A DNA stretch of 38,992 nucleotides, taken from Bacillota bacterium (GTDB lineage: Bacteria; Bacillota; DTU025). Shown here piece after piece: positions 20,865-29,684 of the stretch. The notes beneath the pieces are model-generated. The model was not told the origin of the DNA. It worked only from the letters and a program-made list of their open reading frames with translations, and did not search any database. The stretch spans positions 1 through 38,992 of the forward strand of contig JAGVTS010000238.1 in assembly GCA_019136685.1 (NCBI GenBank). Reading direction: 5' to 3'. A program made the position numbers and the translations under genes. The first letter of the stretch is position 1. Each line of letters begins with the position of its first letter.

Positions 20865-23312
20865 ATGCGTGTGCCACTACGATGGCTGAAAGACTATGTT
20901 GACATAGAGCTTGAACCTGAGCAACTGGCGGACGCTCTCACCATGAGCGGGACGAAGGTAGAGGGCATCGACAGAGTGGGCAGCGGACTGAGGCGCGTCA
21001 CTGCGGGGCGCGCTGTGTCGGTCACTCCTCACCCCAAGTCCGATCGCCTGCGAATTGTTATCCTGGATATCGGCCCCCGCCAGGCGCCGCGGCGCGTGGT
21101 CACGGCCGCGGGAAATGTGGCCGAAGGTTGTATTGTTCCTGTGGTGCTGGCCGGAGGGTCGCTGGTCGATGGGGAGGTCATCGGTGAGGTGGAGTTCGAG
21201 GGCGTCAGGTCCGAGGGCATGCTTCTTTCCGCCAAGGAACTGGGCGTGTCGGAGGATAACTCGGGTATTCTGCTCTTGCCGGACTCGGTGAAACCAGGCG
21301 ATGACATAGTGGCCTCACTGGGCCTGCGCGATGACGTCCTGGAGCTCGAGATTACTCCGAATCGTCCGGACTGCCTCTGCATGGTGGGGGTCGCCCGCGA
21401 ACTAGCCGCCATAACACGTAAGGAGCTGCGCATGCCCGCGAGGGGATGCCCTGAATCGCTTCAGCCTGCGCGCGATCTGACCAAGATAGTGATTGAGGCG
21501 CCTGATCTGTGTTTCCGATACGGCGCAAGGGTGATCCGGCACGTTCGTCCCGGGCAGTCGCCCATATGGATGCAGGCGCGTCTGTCGGCTGCGGGCATCA
21601 GGCCCATCAGCGCCGTGGTGGACGTGACCAACTACGTAATGCTCGAACTCAACCAACCCTTGCATGCCTTCGATTACAGCAGGGTGGCTCAACATACAAT
21701 CGTCGTGAGGCGCGCCCAAGCCGGCGAGCGATTGGTCACGCTTGACGGGTCCGAGCGGGAGCTCAACACCGACATGCTCCTTATCGGCGACGCCGAGAAA
21801 GCGCTGGCCGTGGCAGGCGTCATGGGCGGATTGGCCTCCGAGATAACCGAAAACACGGACACGGTGCTGCTCGAGTCGGCGTGTTTTGCCCAGCAGAGTG
21901 TGTGGCGCACTTCCCGGACCTTGAGGCTGCGCACTGAAGCATCTTCGCGGTTCGAGAAGGGGCTCGACCCAGCCTCGGTTCCGCCTGCACTGGATCGCGC
22001 CGCGAGCCTGCTCTCTCGAATGGGAGCTGGAGAAGCTTGTAGCGGCATCGTGGATGTGTACCCATCGCCCGAGGCGCCTGCGGTCATAGAGACTACGGAC
22101 CGCTGGATCGAGCGCCGTCTGGGCGCCGGGCTCGGCGCGGACGAGATTGCTGACTGCCTGACCAGGCTTGGCTTTCGCGTAGATACTCAGGGCACGCCGG
22201 ATGGGTCGGCGAAGATCGCCGTGACCGTTCCTTCCTTCAGAGGCGATGTTCGCGAGCCCATCGACCTGGTGGAAGAGGTTGCTCGCATCTGGGGATATAA
22301 TGAGGTGCCTGCCACCATCCCCCAGGGCACTGATTCGGGCGGCTACTCCGACGAGTATGCGTTTTGCGAACAGGTGAGGCAGGCTCTGGCGGGCGCAGGC
22401 GGAAGTGAGGCTCTCACCTTCCCGTTCATGTCGGAGACAGACTTCGACATGCTAGGGTTTGCGCCCGACGACCCCAAGCGTGAGGCCATACGGGTGGCCA
22501 ATCCACTAGTGGAAGAGCAGTCGCTCATGCGCACCACGATGTATCCGGCGATGCTGGCTGCGCTCAAAACCAACGTAAACAGAAGGAGACGCGGGGTATT
22601 CCTCTATGAGATTGGCAGAACGTATGCTCCCACCGGGGCGATCACGGCGGGAATCGAGCCCGCCCGCGGCGAAACACCGGCAGTAGAAAGGCCGGTGCTG
22701 GCAGGGGTGATGTGCGGCGCCGGCGAGGGCGGAACCTGGTACGCGCCTGAGAGGCAATACGATTTCTACGATGCCAAGGGCGCCATTGAAGGGCTCTGTG
22801 CGTGTCTGCATATTGACGGCGTGACCTTCAGCCGCGCCGAGTGTCCGCCTTTTCACCCTGGCCGGGCCGCTGCCATAGTATGGGACGGGGTGCGGCTGGG
22901 CACGGTCGGGCAAGTGCATCCGCTCGTCGCGGGCAGCTACCAGGTACCCGAAGCCACCATGCTATTCGAAGTGGACATGGCGCTGCTTATGGAGGCTGCA
23001 CAGAGCCCACGCGAATATGCGCCGCTGCCGAAATACCCTGCCGTCGAGCGCGATGTTGCCATGGTTCTCGAACGCGACGTCGCGTCGGCGGATGTCGAGC
23101 GCACTATCCGAACGGCCGGCGGCGCCCTCGTGGAGTCAGTGAGGCTGTTCGACGTCTATGAGGGTCCGCAGGTTGGCGAAGGCAGAAGAAGCCTGGCGTT
23201 CTCCATTACGTACCAAGCAGCGGATCGGACGCTGACGGATGCGGAGGTCAACCAGGTGCACGATGCGGTTAGGGCAGCCCTCGCTCAGAAGCTTGGCGCG
23301 GTGCTTCGTTAG
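20865..23312 (+). CDS. pheT: Phenylalanine-tRNA ligase beta subunit
   Basis: 815 residues, normal length for PheT. Domains in order: N-terminal tRNA-binding OB-fold (~40-150, HPKSDRLRIVILDIG), B3/B4 editing domain (~205-385; PISAVVDVTNYVMLELNQPLHAFD), B5 domain (~405-480), catalytic-like domain (~490-700; FPFMSETDFDMLGF), and a C-terminal ferredoxin-fold anticodon-binding domain (~720-815; YPAVERDVAMVL ... LTDAEVNQVHDAV). It edits mischarged Tyr-tRNA-Phe and binds the anticodon. ATG 20865 with AGAGGTG upstream; 27 bases after pheS. Confidence 0.97.
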   Translation: MRVPLRWLKDYVDIELEPEQLADALTMSGTKVEGIDRVGSGLRRVTAGRAVSVTPHPKSDRLRIVILDIGPRQAPRRVVTAAGNVAEGCIVPVVLAGGSLVDGEVIGEVEFEGVRSEGMLLSAKELGVSEDNSGILLLPDSVKPGDDIVASLGLRDDVLELEITPNRPDCLCMVGVARELAAITRKELRMPARGCPESLQPARDLTKIVIEAPDLCFRYGARVIRHVRPGQSPIWMQARLSAAGIRPISAVVDVTNYVMLELNQPLHAFDYSRVAQHTIVVRRAQAGERLVTLDGSERELNTDMLLIGDAEKALAVAGVMGGLASEITENTDTVLLESACFAQQSVWRTSRTLRLRTEASSRFEKGLDPASVPPALDRAASLLSRMGAGEACSGIVDVYPSPEAPAVIETTDRWIERRLGAGLGADEIADCLTRLGFRVDTQGTPDGSAKIAVTVPSFRGDVREPIDLVEEVARIWGYNEVPATIPQGTDSGGYSDEYAFCEQVRQALAGAGGSEALTFPFMSETDFDMLGFAPDDPKREAIRVANPLVEEQSLMRTTMYPAMLAALKTNVNRRRRGVFLYEIGRTYAPTGAITAGIEPARGETPAVERPVLAGVMCGAGEGGTWYAPERQYDFYDAKGAIEGLCACLHIDGVTFSRAECPPFHPGRAAAIVWDGVRLGTVGQVHPLVAGSYQVPEATMLFEVDMALLMEAAQSPREYAPLPKYPAVERDVAMVLERDVASADVERTIRTAGGALVESVRLFDVYEGPQVGEGRRSLAFSITYQAADRTLTDAEVNQVHDAVRAALAQKLGAVLR

Positions 23313-23384
23313 GGCCATCCTTGCCGGGCTGGGGGTGCAGGTTGCAGGATATATCGGAGGTTTGGCAAACTCTCATAAATGGCG

Positions 23385-23400
23385 GCGGGCTCGTGCCCGC
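23385..23400. other. Small GC hairpin between pheT and zapA
   Basis: Perfect six-base stem GCGGGC / GCCCGC with TCGT loop in the 117-base gap. No T run follows, so not a clear terminator; may mark the end of the pheST unit or stabilise an mRNA end. Confidence 0.35.
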
Positions 23401-23429
23401 ATGGCAGCGTCGAGGGGGGCGGAGATCTT

Positions 23430-23678
23430 ATGAAGGATAGCTCGAGGGTGAGCGCGCTGATAATGGGCCAGGAGTACATCATACGGGGAGACGCTCCGGA
23501 CGAGTACATCGAGGATCTCGCACGCGACTTGGACTCGCGCATGCAGAAGCTGTCAGAGTCCAATCCCAGGCTTTCGCTGCACCAGACGGCCGTGCTCTCA
23601 GCGCTCAACCTAGCCGATGAGCTCGCATCATGCCGTCGGCGCTGTGCCGATCTTCTCAGAATGCTCGAACAGGTGTAA
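23430..23678 (+). CDS. zapA: Cell division protein ZapA
   Basis: 82 residues. Small FtsZ-ring-associated protein that bundles FtsZ filaments. Matches the family in length and pattern: an N-terminal beta part (SRVSALIMGQEYIIRGDAPDEYIEDLARDLD) followed by a long helix (LHQTAVLSALNLADELASCRRRCADLL) that forms the coiled-coil dimer. ATG 23430 has GGGGGCGGAG upstream; an in-frame ATG at 23379 would add an unconserved extension through a hairpin. zapA next to pheT and cvpA is a common Bacillota arrangement. Confidence 0.85.
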   Translation: MKDSSRVSALIMGQEYIIRGDAPDEYIEDLARDLDSRMQKLSESNPRLSLHQTAVLSALNLADELASCRRRCADLLRMLEQV

Positions 23679-23695
23679 TTCGGGGAGGGATTCCT

Positions 23696-24265
23696 GTGAG
23701 TGTCTCCTCCATAGACTGGCTCAGCGCAGTCCTGCTCCTGATGCTGGCTGCCGACTTCATCGTCGGTTTTCGTCGAGGGCTGATGCGTCAGGTGATCGAC
23801 TTCGCGGGCATAATACTAGCGATCCTCGCGGCGATGAGATACTGGAAACCTGTAGCAGCTCTCCTAGAGAGATGGTTTTCCGCGCTCAATCCGCCCGCAT
23901 CGAACATGGTCGGTTTCCTTGCGGTGCTAATCGCCGCGTTGGTTGTCGTGGACCTGCTCGGCCACGCTCTTTCGGAGCTGGCCAAGGCGCCCGGAGTATC
24001 GCTGGTCAACGGATTTGGCGGGGCCGTGCTCAGGGTGGCCAGGGGATGTCTGCTCATCAGTGTGGTTCTCTCGCTTGTGCTGTCGCTCAACTTAATGGCC
24101 GTGAACCAGGTCGTGCGTTCATCTGAATTGGCCATGAGGCTGACCGAGTTTGCACCGTCTGTCTGGAAGTTTCTGGGCAGATTCATCCCGGACGATCTGG
24201 TCATACCGGGGCTTGGGGGATCGGGAGATGGAGCTGTCAAACCAGCTGATCGCGGCGTCATTTGA
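23696..24265 (+). CDS. CvpA-family membrane protein
   Basis: 190 residues. Four membrane segments can be seen: ~8-25 (LSAVLLLMLAADFIVGF), ~35-52, ~75-97 (VGFLAVLIAALVVVDLLG) and ~115-140 (ARGCLLISVVLSLVLSLNLM). The FRRGLMRQVIDFAGIILAI motif near residue 23 is the CvpA signature. Family role: named for colicin V production, but in most bacteria a poorly understood inner-membrane protein of envelope homeostasis. GTG 23696 has GGGGAGGG about seven bases upstream. The last 38 bases overlap the polX start. Confidence 0.85.
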   Translation: MSVSSIDWLSAVLLLMLAADFIVGFRRGLMRQVIDFAGIILAILAAMRYWKPVAALLERWFSALNPPASNMVGFLAVLIAALVVVDLLGHALSELAKAPGVSLVNGFGGAVLRVARGCLLISVVLSLVLSLNLMAVNQVVRSSELAMRLTEFAPSVWKFLGRFIPDDLVIPGLGGSGDGAVKPADRGVI

Positions 24266-25964
24266 CGAGATAGCCGACCTTCTGGAACTCGCAGGCGACA
24301 ACCCGTTCAAGATCAGAGCCTACAGGCGGGCAGCGGAAGCTGTCAGGTCGCTGGATGAACCAGTAGGCGAAGTGCTCAGGCATGATCAATCGGCTATTCC
24401 GGGCATCGGCGATGCCCTACGGTCGAAGATATGGGAGATGGAATCCGCGGGCCGAATGGAGTATCTGGAGCGCCTTCGCACTGAGATACCTGCTGCCATC
24501 GTTGTGCTCACTCGGGTTCCAGGGATCGGGCCGAAGACTGCGTGGCGACTCTACGAGTCATTGGGAATTGAGGATGTGGCGAGTCTGCTGGCGGCAGCGC
24601 GGGCAGAGAGAATAAGAGAGATACCGGGTTTCGGTGCAAAGACGGAGGCGAACATCATCAGGGCGATTCAGTCCATGCAGTCAGCCGGCGGACGCAAACC
24701 TCTCTATATGGCCCTGCCCCTTGCCGAGCAGATAGTGAATGAACTGCTTGAAGTGAGTGGAGTGGAACACGCCGGCGCGGGCGGGAGCATCAGGCGGAGG
24801 CGCGACACCATTGGCGATATCGACATCATAGCAGCTACGTACGATACCCGGCGGCTGATGGAGCGGTTCGCGTCGCTCGATGTGTTCCAGGAGATTACGT
24901 CTATGGGACCCTCAAGAGCCAGCGCCGTTACGCGGTCGCAAATCCGATGCGATCTGTGGGCAGTGCCGCCGGAGTCGTATTGGACTGGCCTTCATCACGT
25001 GACCGGATCCAAGGACCATCACGTGAGAGTGCGGGGCATTGCCGGCAAGATGGGCCTCCTCATCAACGAGCGCGGGGTTTTCCGCGATTCGGACGGGCAG
25101 GCCATCACTATCGAGAGCGAAGACGCGATCTACTCTCTTCTGGGCATGAGCTACATCGCTCCGGAACTGCGCGAAGACAGGGGCGAGGTGCAGGCTGCGC
25201 TGGCCGGGACCTTGCCGGCAATCATTGATGGGCATTCGATCCGTGGCGATCTGCACTTGCATACGAGTTGGAGCGACGGCGGAGCGTCTATCGACGATAT
25301 GGCCAGGGCTGCGCAGGCCATTGGGTACGACTACATCGCTATCACCGACCACTCCCGCTCACTGGGTGTGGCACACGGCCTGTCCACGGAGAGGGTTCTC
25401 CAACAGATCGACGAAGTGCGAAAGGCAAACGCGCGTGTAGGGGGGATCCGGATTCTGGCCGGCGCCGAGGTGGACATATTGAAAGACGGCAGTCTGGACT
25501 TTCCCGACGAGATCTTGGAGCGACTAGACGTGGTTGTGGCATCCATACATAGCGGCTTTCGGCAGGACCGCGATACCATCACCGGCAGGATAGTCGCCGC
25601 GATGCACAGTCCGCACGTCGACATACTGGGTCACCCCACAGGAAGATTGCTGGCGAGGCGCCCGGGCTACGAGGTGGACATCGACACGGTAATCCGCGAA
25701 GCTGCACGTACAGGCACTGCGCTGGAGATAAATTCATATCCCGACCGGCTCGACCTGTGTGATGAGCACGCAAGGGCGGCACGCGACGCCGGGGTGATGA
25801 TATCGGTGAATACCGATTCGCACGCCTGTGAGGAGCTGTCAAATATCCAGTATGGTGTGTGGGTGGCGCGAAGGGCCTGGCTGGAACCTCGCCACGTGGT
25901 CAACGCGATGAACTACGATGAGCTGATCGAGTGGTTGCACACGCACAAGGCTGCGCAGGACTGA
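24228..25964 (+). CDS. polX: DNA polymerase X / 3'-5' exonuclease (PolX)
   Basis: 578 residues, standard PolX length. Domains: N-terminal helical 8-kDa-like domain and HhH motifs (~1-150; NPFKIRAYRRAAEAVR, VPGIGPKTAWRLYE), nucleotidyltransferase core with GGSIRRRRDTIGDIDII (catalytic Asp197 and Asp199) and the third Asp in IRCDLWAV, a fingers/thumb region (HHVTGSKDHHVRVR), and a C-terminal PHP domain from ~340 (GDLHLHTSWSDG ... ITDHSRS ... SVNTDSHA) that supplies Mn-dependent 3'-5' exonuclease and AP-endonuclease activity. Acts in base-excision and gap repair. ATG 24228 with GGGGGA upstream. PolX is usually next to zapA/cvpA and MutS2, as here. Confidence 0.95.
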   Translation: MELSNQLIAASFDEIADLLELAGDNPFKIRAYRRAAEAVRSLDEPVGEVLRHDQSAIPGIGDALRSKIWEMESAGRMEYLERLRTEIPAAIVVLTRVPGIGPKTAWRLYESLGIEDVASLLAAARAERIREIPGFGAKTEANIIRAIQSMQSAGGRKPLYMALPLAEQIVNELLEVSGVEHAGAGGSIRRRRDTIGDIDIIAATYDTRRLMERFASLDVFQEITSMGPSRASAVTRSQIRCDLWAVPPESYWTGLHHVTGSKDHHVRVRGIAGKMGLLINERGVFRDSDGQAITIESEDAIYSLLGMSYIAPELREDRGEVQAALAGTLPAIIDGHSIRGDLHLHTSWSDGGASIDDMARAAQAIGYDYIAITDHSRSLGVAHGLSTERVLQQIDEVRKANARVGGIRILAGAEVDILKDGSLDFPDEILERLDVVVASIHSGFRQDRDTITGRIVAAMHSPHVDILGHPTGRLLARRPGYEVDIDTVIREAARTGTALEINSYPDRLDLCDEHARAARDAGVMISVNTDSHACEELSNIQYGVWVARRAWLEPRHVVNAMNYDELIEWLHTHKAAQD

Positions 25965-25990
25965 CTACCTAGTGGGCATAGCTCGAATTC

Positions 25991-26023
25991 GCGCGTGGGC
26001 ATACTACGGTATGCGCCACGCGC
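25991..26023. terminator. Long intergenic hairpin between polX and the DUF421 gene
   Basis: Stem GCGCGTGG-GCATAC (25991-26004) with GTATGC-(G)-CCACGCGC (26009-26023), 14 base pairs, one bulged G, loop TACG. It is followed by TGATTCTTCTC, a weak pyrimidine tract. Best explained as the terminator of the zapA-cvpA-polX unit, possibly bidirectional, but it ends only 28 bases before the next ATG so it could also act on that gene. Confidence 0.55.
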
Positions 26024-26051
26024 TGATTCTTCTCGGGATGTGGAGGCCGAC

Positions 26052-26750
26052 ATGCTGCACGTAATAGTCCGGGCAGTCACCGTCTACTTCGTCGTCCTGG
26101 CCGCTATGCGTGTCATGGGGAAGCGAGAGATCGGGAACCTCTCGCCGTTCGACCTAGTAGTGGCCATCATGATAGCAGAGCTTGGAGCGATTCCTCTGCA
26201 GGAGCATGATATCCCGCTTCTGCACGGGCTGGCATCCATCGTGGTCTTGGCCGCAGTTCAGGTGGGAGTAGCCCTGTTGTGCCTGAAGTACCCTGGAGTG
26301 CGCAGAGCAGTCATAGGCGAACCCACCGTGATCATCGAGGACGGAAGACTCATGGGAAGTAACATGAGGAAGCTTCGGTACAATATTAATGACCTGCTGA
26401 GTCAACTTCGGGACAAGAACGTGTTCAACATCTCAGATGTGGAGTTCGCCATGCTCGAGCCGTCCGGAGATCTGAGCATAATGCTCAAATCGCAGCGGCG
26501 CCCGATGACGCCTGAGGACTTGCTGGTGCCCACATCGTACGAAGGTCCCGCCTACCCCCTGGTGGCAGACGGGAAGATCCAGTATAGGTATCTCAAGATG
26601 CTTGATCTGACTGTGAAGGATGTCGTCGACAGGCTCCTGGAGAAGGATGTGCACAACCTGGAGGACGTCTTTCTAGCCAGCCTGGACACATCCGGCGAAC
26701 TGTACGTTACGATGAAAGACGAGGTCTCCCGAGATGAGCTCGAACGATGA
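26052..26750 (+). CDS. DUF421 (YetF/YcaP-type) membrane protein
   Basis: 232 residues. Three N-terminal membrane segments (~3-20, ~38-55, ~60-78) precede a cytosolic DUF421 domain. Signatures: RVMGKREIGNLSPFDLVVAIMIAELGAIP between the first and second helices, GEPTVIIEDGRLMGSNMRKLRYNINDLLSQLRDKNVF, and DVEFAMLEPSGDLSIMLK. The C-terminal KMLDLTVKDVVDRLLEKD ... VFLASLDTSGELYV repeats this pattern in shorter form, as in YetF-like proteins with a doubled domain. Biochemical role unknown; related proteins are sporulation- or stress-associated. ATG 26052 has GTGGAGG upstream; an in-frame start at 25995 would translate through the hairpin. Overlaps the next gene. Confidence 0.85.
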   Translation: MLHVIVRAVTVYFVVLAAMRVMGKREIGNLSPFDLVVAIMIAELGAIPLQEHDIPLLHGLASIVVLAAVQVGVALLCLKYPGVRRAVIGEPTVIIEDGRLMGSNMRKLRYNINDLLSQLRDKNVFNISDVEFAMLEPSGDLSIMLKSQRRPMTPEDLLVPTSYEGPAYPLVADGKIQYRYLKMLDLTVKDVVDRLLEKDVHNLEDVFLASLDTSGELYVTMKDEVSRDELER

Positions 26751-26784
26751 CGGCGATAGCCGGGTGGACGAGGAGGTGGAAGCA

Positions 26785-27363
26785 ATGGAGCTTTCACGTG
26801 AGTTTCGTGAACGATTTGTGCGGAATCTCCAAGGACGCGACTACATCCTTTACGGGGGCGTGCTCCAGTTGGCCAGGGAGCGCGGACTGAAGCGCATAAG
26901 CACGAGCATTGTTCAGCTGCCGTCCAAAGAGAACTCCATGTATGCGGTGGTAGAGGCTGAGATCGAGACATCTGATGGAGTCTTCCGGGAGCTGGGCGAC
27001 GCCTCTCCTGAGAGCGTAGCGCGGTCGATCCAGCCGCATCTTCTGAGAATGGCTGCCACGCGGGCCAAAGCCAGAGCCATGAGGGATGCTGTTGGGATCG
27101 ACATGGTCGCCTTGGAAGAGCTGGGAGATGCGCAACCTGCTGAGGATTACGACGAGGGGGTATCGGCGGAGAGTCGTCCGGAGGACTTGGTGATCAGGTT
27201 CGGCAAGTACTCGGGCCGGTCGCTGGGGGAGATACTGGTGATTGATCGTGGTTACGTAGAGTGGCTGAGCAACAATGCCAGAGACGAAGCGGTGCGGGCG
27301 GCAGCCAAACTGCTGACAGATTCGGGCCCAGAGCATGCTGTGGCGGCTTCGCCTGCCGAGTGA
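26785..27363 (+). CDS. Probable DNA recombination/repair protein with ExoX-like C-terminal domain
   Basis: 192 residues. The C-terminal ~45 residues (VIRFGKYSGRSLGEILVIDRGYVEWL) match the small ExoX-like C-terminal module found at the ends of exonucleases and related proteins. The N-terminal ~115 residues follow a pattern I associate with phage/plasmid single-strand annealing-type proteins: GRDYILYGGVLQLARERGL, ELGDASPESV, and HLLRMAATRAKARAMRDAVGIDMVALEEL; this is pattern memory, not a proven family. ATG 26785 has AGGAGGTGG eight bases upstream; ATG 26734 in frame also exists and overlaps the DUF421 stop by 17 bases. No phage genes adjoin it. Confidence 0.65.
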   Translation: MELSREFRERFVRNLQGRDYILYGGVLQLARERGLKRISTSIVQLPSKENSMYAVVEAEIETSDGVFRELGDASPESVARSIQPHLLRMAATRAKARAMRDAVGIDMVALEELGDAQPAEDYDEGVSAESRPEDLVIRFGKYSGRSLGEILVIDRGYVEWLSNNARDEAVRAAAKLLTDSGPEHAVAASPAE

Positions 27364-27369
27364 CGGTTC

Positions 27370-27378
27370 TGCTATAAT
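27370..27378 (+). promoter_or_regulatory. Extended -10 promoter for the U32 peptidase-mutS2 unit
   Basis: TGCTATAAT: perfect TATAAT (27373-27378) with a TG extension and no good -35. Transcription would start near 27385, 33 bases before the GTG start of the U32 gene. Confidence 0.5.
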
Positions 27379-27417
27379 TGGGTGTAGCATGTCAACCAGA
27401 CCCTGGGGGCGATTGAT

Positions 27418-29667
27418 GTGGTTTCGGCGCCAGGGCGCTCGAGCGGCGCGCATAGGCCAAAGCTGCTGGTCCTTACGGGAACAATCGAGGAGACCATTGC
27501 TGCAGTGTCGTGTGGGGCGCAGGCGGTAGGGCTTGTGGGCCGATTCGGCTCCCACACCGAACCTGGCGGTCAAGCCGACCCCGACTCGTGCTGTGAGATG
27601 ATCCGTCGGGCAACACACTACTGCCGCGTGCGCGGAGTGCAAGTCTACGGGATTCTGAATAGTCCGGCAAACACCGATGCTGCATATGCTGAGTTCAGCG
27701 CGGAGGCCGCCCTCTATCGCTCCGGGGCCGAATGCGCTGTCGTCAACTGCCTGGGCGCCCTGGGGGCAGCTAGGCGCGTGTTTCCCGACTGGCCCATATG
27801 GGCCGGTTGGGGCTTGGCCGCTCACAACACCGACAGTGTGGCGGCTCTGGAGCAGGCTGGAGTGTCCGGCGTCATCCTCCCGCCCGAGCTGACGGCGGGC
27901 GAGATCTCGGAGATTGCCGCGCGCACGTCAATTCAACTCGGTGCTCTTGTCCACCAGGAGCTGTGTACGTTCTATGCGGGGCACTGCGTTTCCCCCGGGT
28001 CGCTTACCCGGGGCGCCGGAGTGGGCGGGTGTGACAACTGGTGCAGGCGCGGGTACACGCTGGAAGTGGGCGAGGCGAGCGCGCCCAGTTCGGGAAGGAG
28101 GCGTCCGGCCAAGCGCCGCCTTCTCAGCCTGAAGGCGCTGGAGGCTCTGCCTGTCCTGCGTGAGCTAGTGGGGGCAGGACTGTCGTGCCTGGTCGTGGAC
28201 GGGGCGTTCCGGGGGCCGGAGCACGTGGCAGTCGTCACCGGAGTCTACAGCGCCGCCCTGGACAGGCTGTCGCGAGCGCCGGGCTCCTTTGCGGCGAAAG
28301 CATCGGAGATGTCGCTCTTGGCTGCGGTGTTCAGCGCTGAGCTATCCACGGGCTACTATGAGCGAGGTCAGAGAGCTAGCATTGGCAGCCCGGAATGGTC
28401 AGGCGGGCCTGAAGACCGGATCGTCAGAACCGTCGATGCAGATACGGCCGCTAGAGCCAGGGCGAGGATTGCTGCAGGACCTCGGCGCGTGCCCGTGTAC
28501 ATGCAGGCGACTGCGCGGGTCGGAGACCTCTTTCGACTGGAGATATCAGACGGCGAAGGGCACACGGTGAGCGTGTGTGGATCTGTGGCTGCTGAAGCGG
28601 CGCGAACGGCGCCTCTCTCCTGCGAGTATCTCCACCGCCAGCTATCGCGGTTGGGCGAGACTCCCTTTGCGTTGGAGAACCTCCAGTGCGAGCTGGACGG
28701 CTCAGCCATCGTTCCGGTAAGCGACGTCAGCGATGTGCGACGTCGGGCTGCTAGGGCGCTGGAGATTCTGAGGGCCGCGCCGCGTGAGCAAACGATTTGT
28801 GACGGCGCGTCCGTGTCATGGACGCTTGCGGCGGGCCTGCCGACCGGGCGCCTGGAGGTAGCCGCCAGGGTGAGCAGCGTCGAGACTGCAATTGCTGTAA
28901 CTGAGGCAGGCGCAGGGCTGGTCTGCATAGGCGGTGAAGCATTCGTCCCGAGAAGCCCGGCTGGAATCTCCGGAATCGAGGACGCGGTGTCGGCTGCGCA
29001 CACGGCCGGAGCGAAGCTGTACTACGCAACATCCAGGATAGTGCATGATCGTGAGCTCAACGCTGCACGGGAGGGACTCCGGCGGGCAGCTGATGTCGGG
29101 GCCGATGGATTTCTAGTCGCCAACCTTGGCCTGATGAGCCTCTCGGCGCAGCTGACACCGGGTTCGGTCGTGGCAGACTGGTCGCTTGGGATCGCTAGCC
29201 CATTTGGATGGCCGGTGCTTTCGGCCATGGGAGCGGTGGGGTCAATCATCCAACCGTGCCTCGATTGGGAGCAGGTGCGCTTCCTCGCTGAGCAACTCGG
29301 GCCCGGTATTGGCGAGGTGTTCGCGTTTGGACGGGTCGAATTGGGTGTGAGCGAGTACTGCGTCGTCGGCGGCGTGATGGGGGGCAGGTCAGGGCGGCGT
29401 GCCTGTTCTGCCCCGTGCATGCGTGGTCCGTTCCTGTTGCGCGATAGTCTCGGTCGTACCTACCCGGTGCGTTGCGACAGATCCTGCCGCATGCACCTAT
29501 TCGACTGGGACGAACTGAACCTGATCGGGCAACTCCCCGAACTGAGCCGCACGGGCATAGGCCGGGTGTGGCTGGACCTCAGGGGAGAACCTGCGTCCCG
29601 CGCGACCGACGTGTGCAGGGAGTACGTCAGGGCAGCGCATGGAGTCTTTGGCGGCCTGTGTTCTTGA
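27418..29667 (+). CDS. U32-family peptidase with DUF3656 domain
   Basis: 749 residues. N-terminal U32 barrel (~15-330) with the Cys set C183, C190, C205 and C209 (LCTFYAGHC ... GGCDNWC), the likely [4Fe-4S] ligands of the RlhA/YhbU-type enzymes. The middle (~365-470) is DUF3656: RVGDLFRLEISDGEGHTVSV, LSRLGETPFALENL, IVPVSDVSDVRRRAARALE. A second U32-like half (~480-749) ends GRVELGVSEYC ... RACSAPC ... LNLIGQLPEL. RlhA-type relatives hydroxylate a cytidine of 23S rRNA; prosaically annotated as collagenase-like. The substrate here is unproven. GTG 27418 with a GGGGG tract upstream; 17 bases before mutS2. Confidence 0.85.
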   Translation: MVSAPGRSSGAHRPKLLVLTGTIEETIAAVSCGAQAVGLVGRFGSHTEPGGQADPDSCCEMIRRATHYCRVRGVQVYGILNSPANTDAAYAEFSAEAALYRSGAECAVVNCLGALGAARRVFPDWPIWAGWGLAAHNTDSVAALEQAGVSGVILPPELTAGEISEIAARTSIQLGALVHQELCTFYAGHCVSPGSLTRGAGVGGCDNWCRRGYTLEVGEASAPSSGRRRPAKRRLLSLKALEALPVLRELVGAGLSCLVVDGAFRGPEHVAVVTGVYSAALDRLSRAPGSFAAKASEMSLLAAVFSAELSTGYYERGQRASIGSPEWSGGPEDRIVRTVDADTAARARARIAAGPRRVPVYMQATARVGDLFRLEISDGEGHTVSVCGSVAAEAARTAPLSCEYLHRQLSRLGETPFALENLQCELDGSAIVPVSDVSDVRRRAARALEILRAAPREQTICDGASVSWTLAAGLPTGRLEVAARVSSVETAIAVTEAGAGLVCIGGEAFVPRSPAGISGIEDAVSAAHTAGAKLYYATSRIVHDRELNAAREGLRRAADVGADGFLVANLGLMSLSAQLTPGSVVADWSLGIASPFGWPVLSAMGAVGSIIQPCLDWEQVRFLAEQLGPGIGEVFAFGRVELGVSEYCVVGGVMGGRSGRRACSAPCMRGPFLLRDSLGRTYPVRCDRSCRMHLFDWDELNLIGQLPELSRTGIGRVWLDLRGEPASRATDVCREYVRAAHGVFGGLCS

Positions 29668-29684
29668 AGTGTGGAGGGATCTAG

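Noticed and set aside
26794..27825. 343-codon minus-strand open frame
   Set aside because: Antisense to the ExoX-tail gene and the U32 gene; composition typical of a shadow frame in GC-rich DNA.
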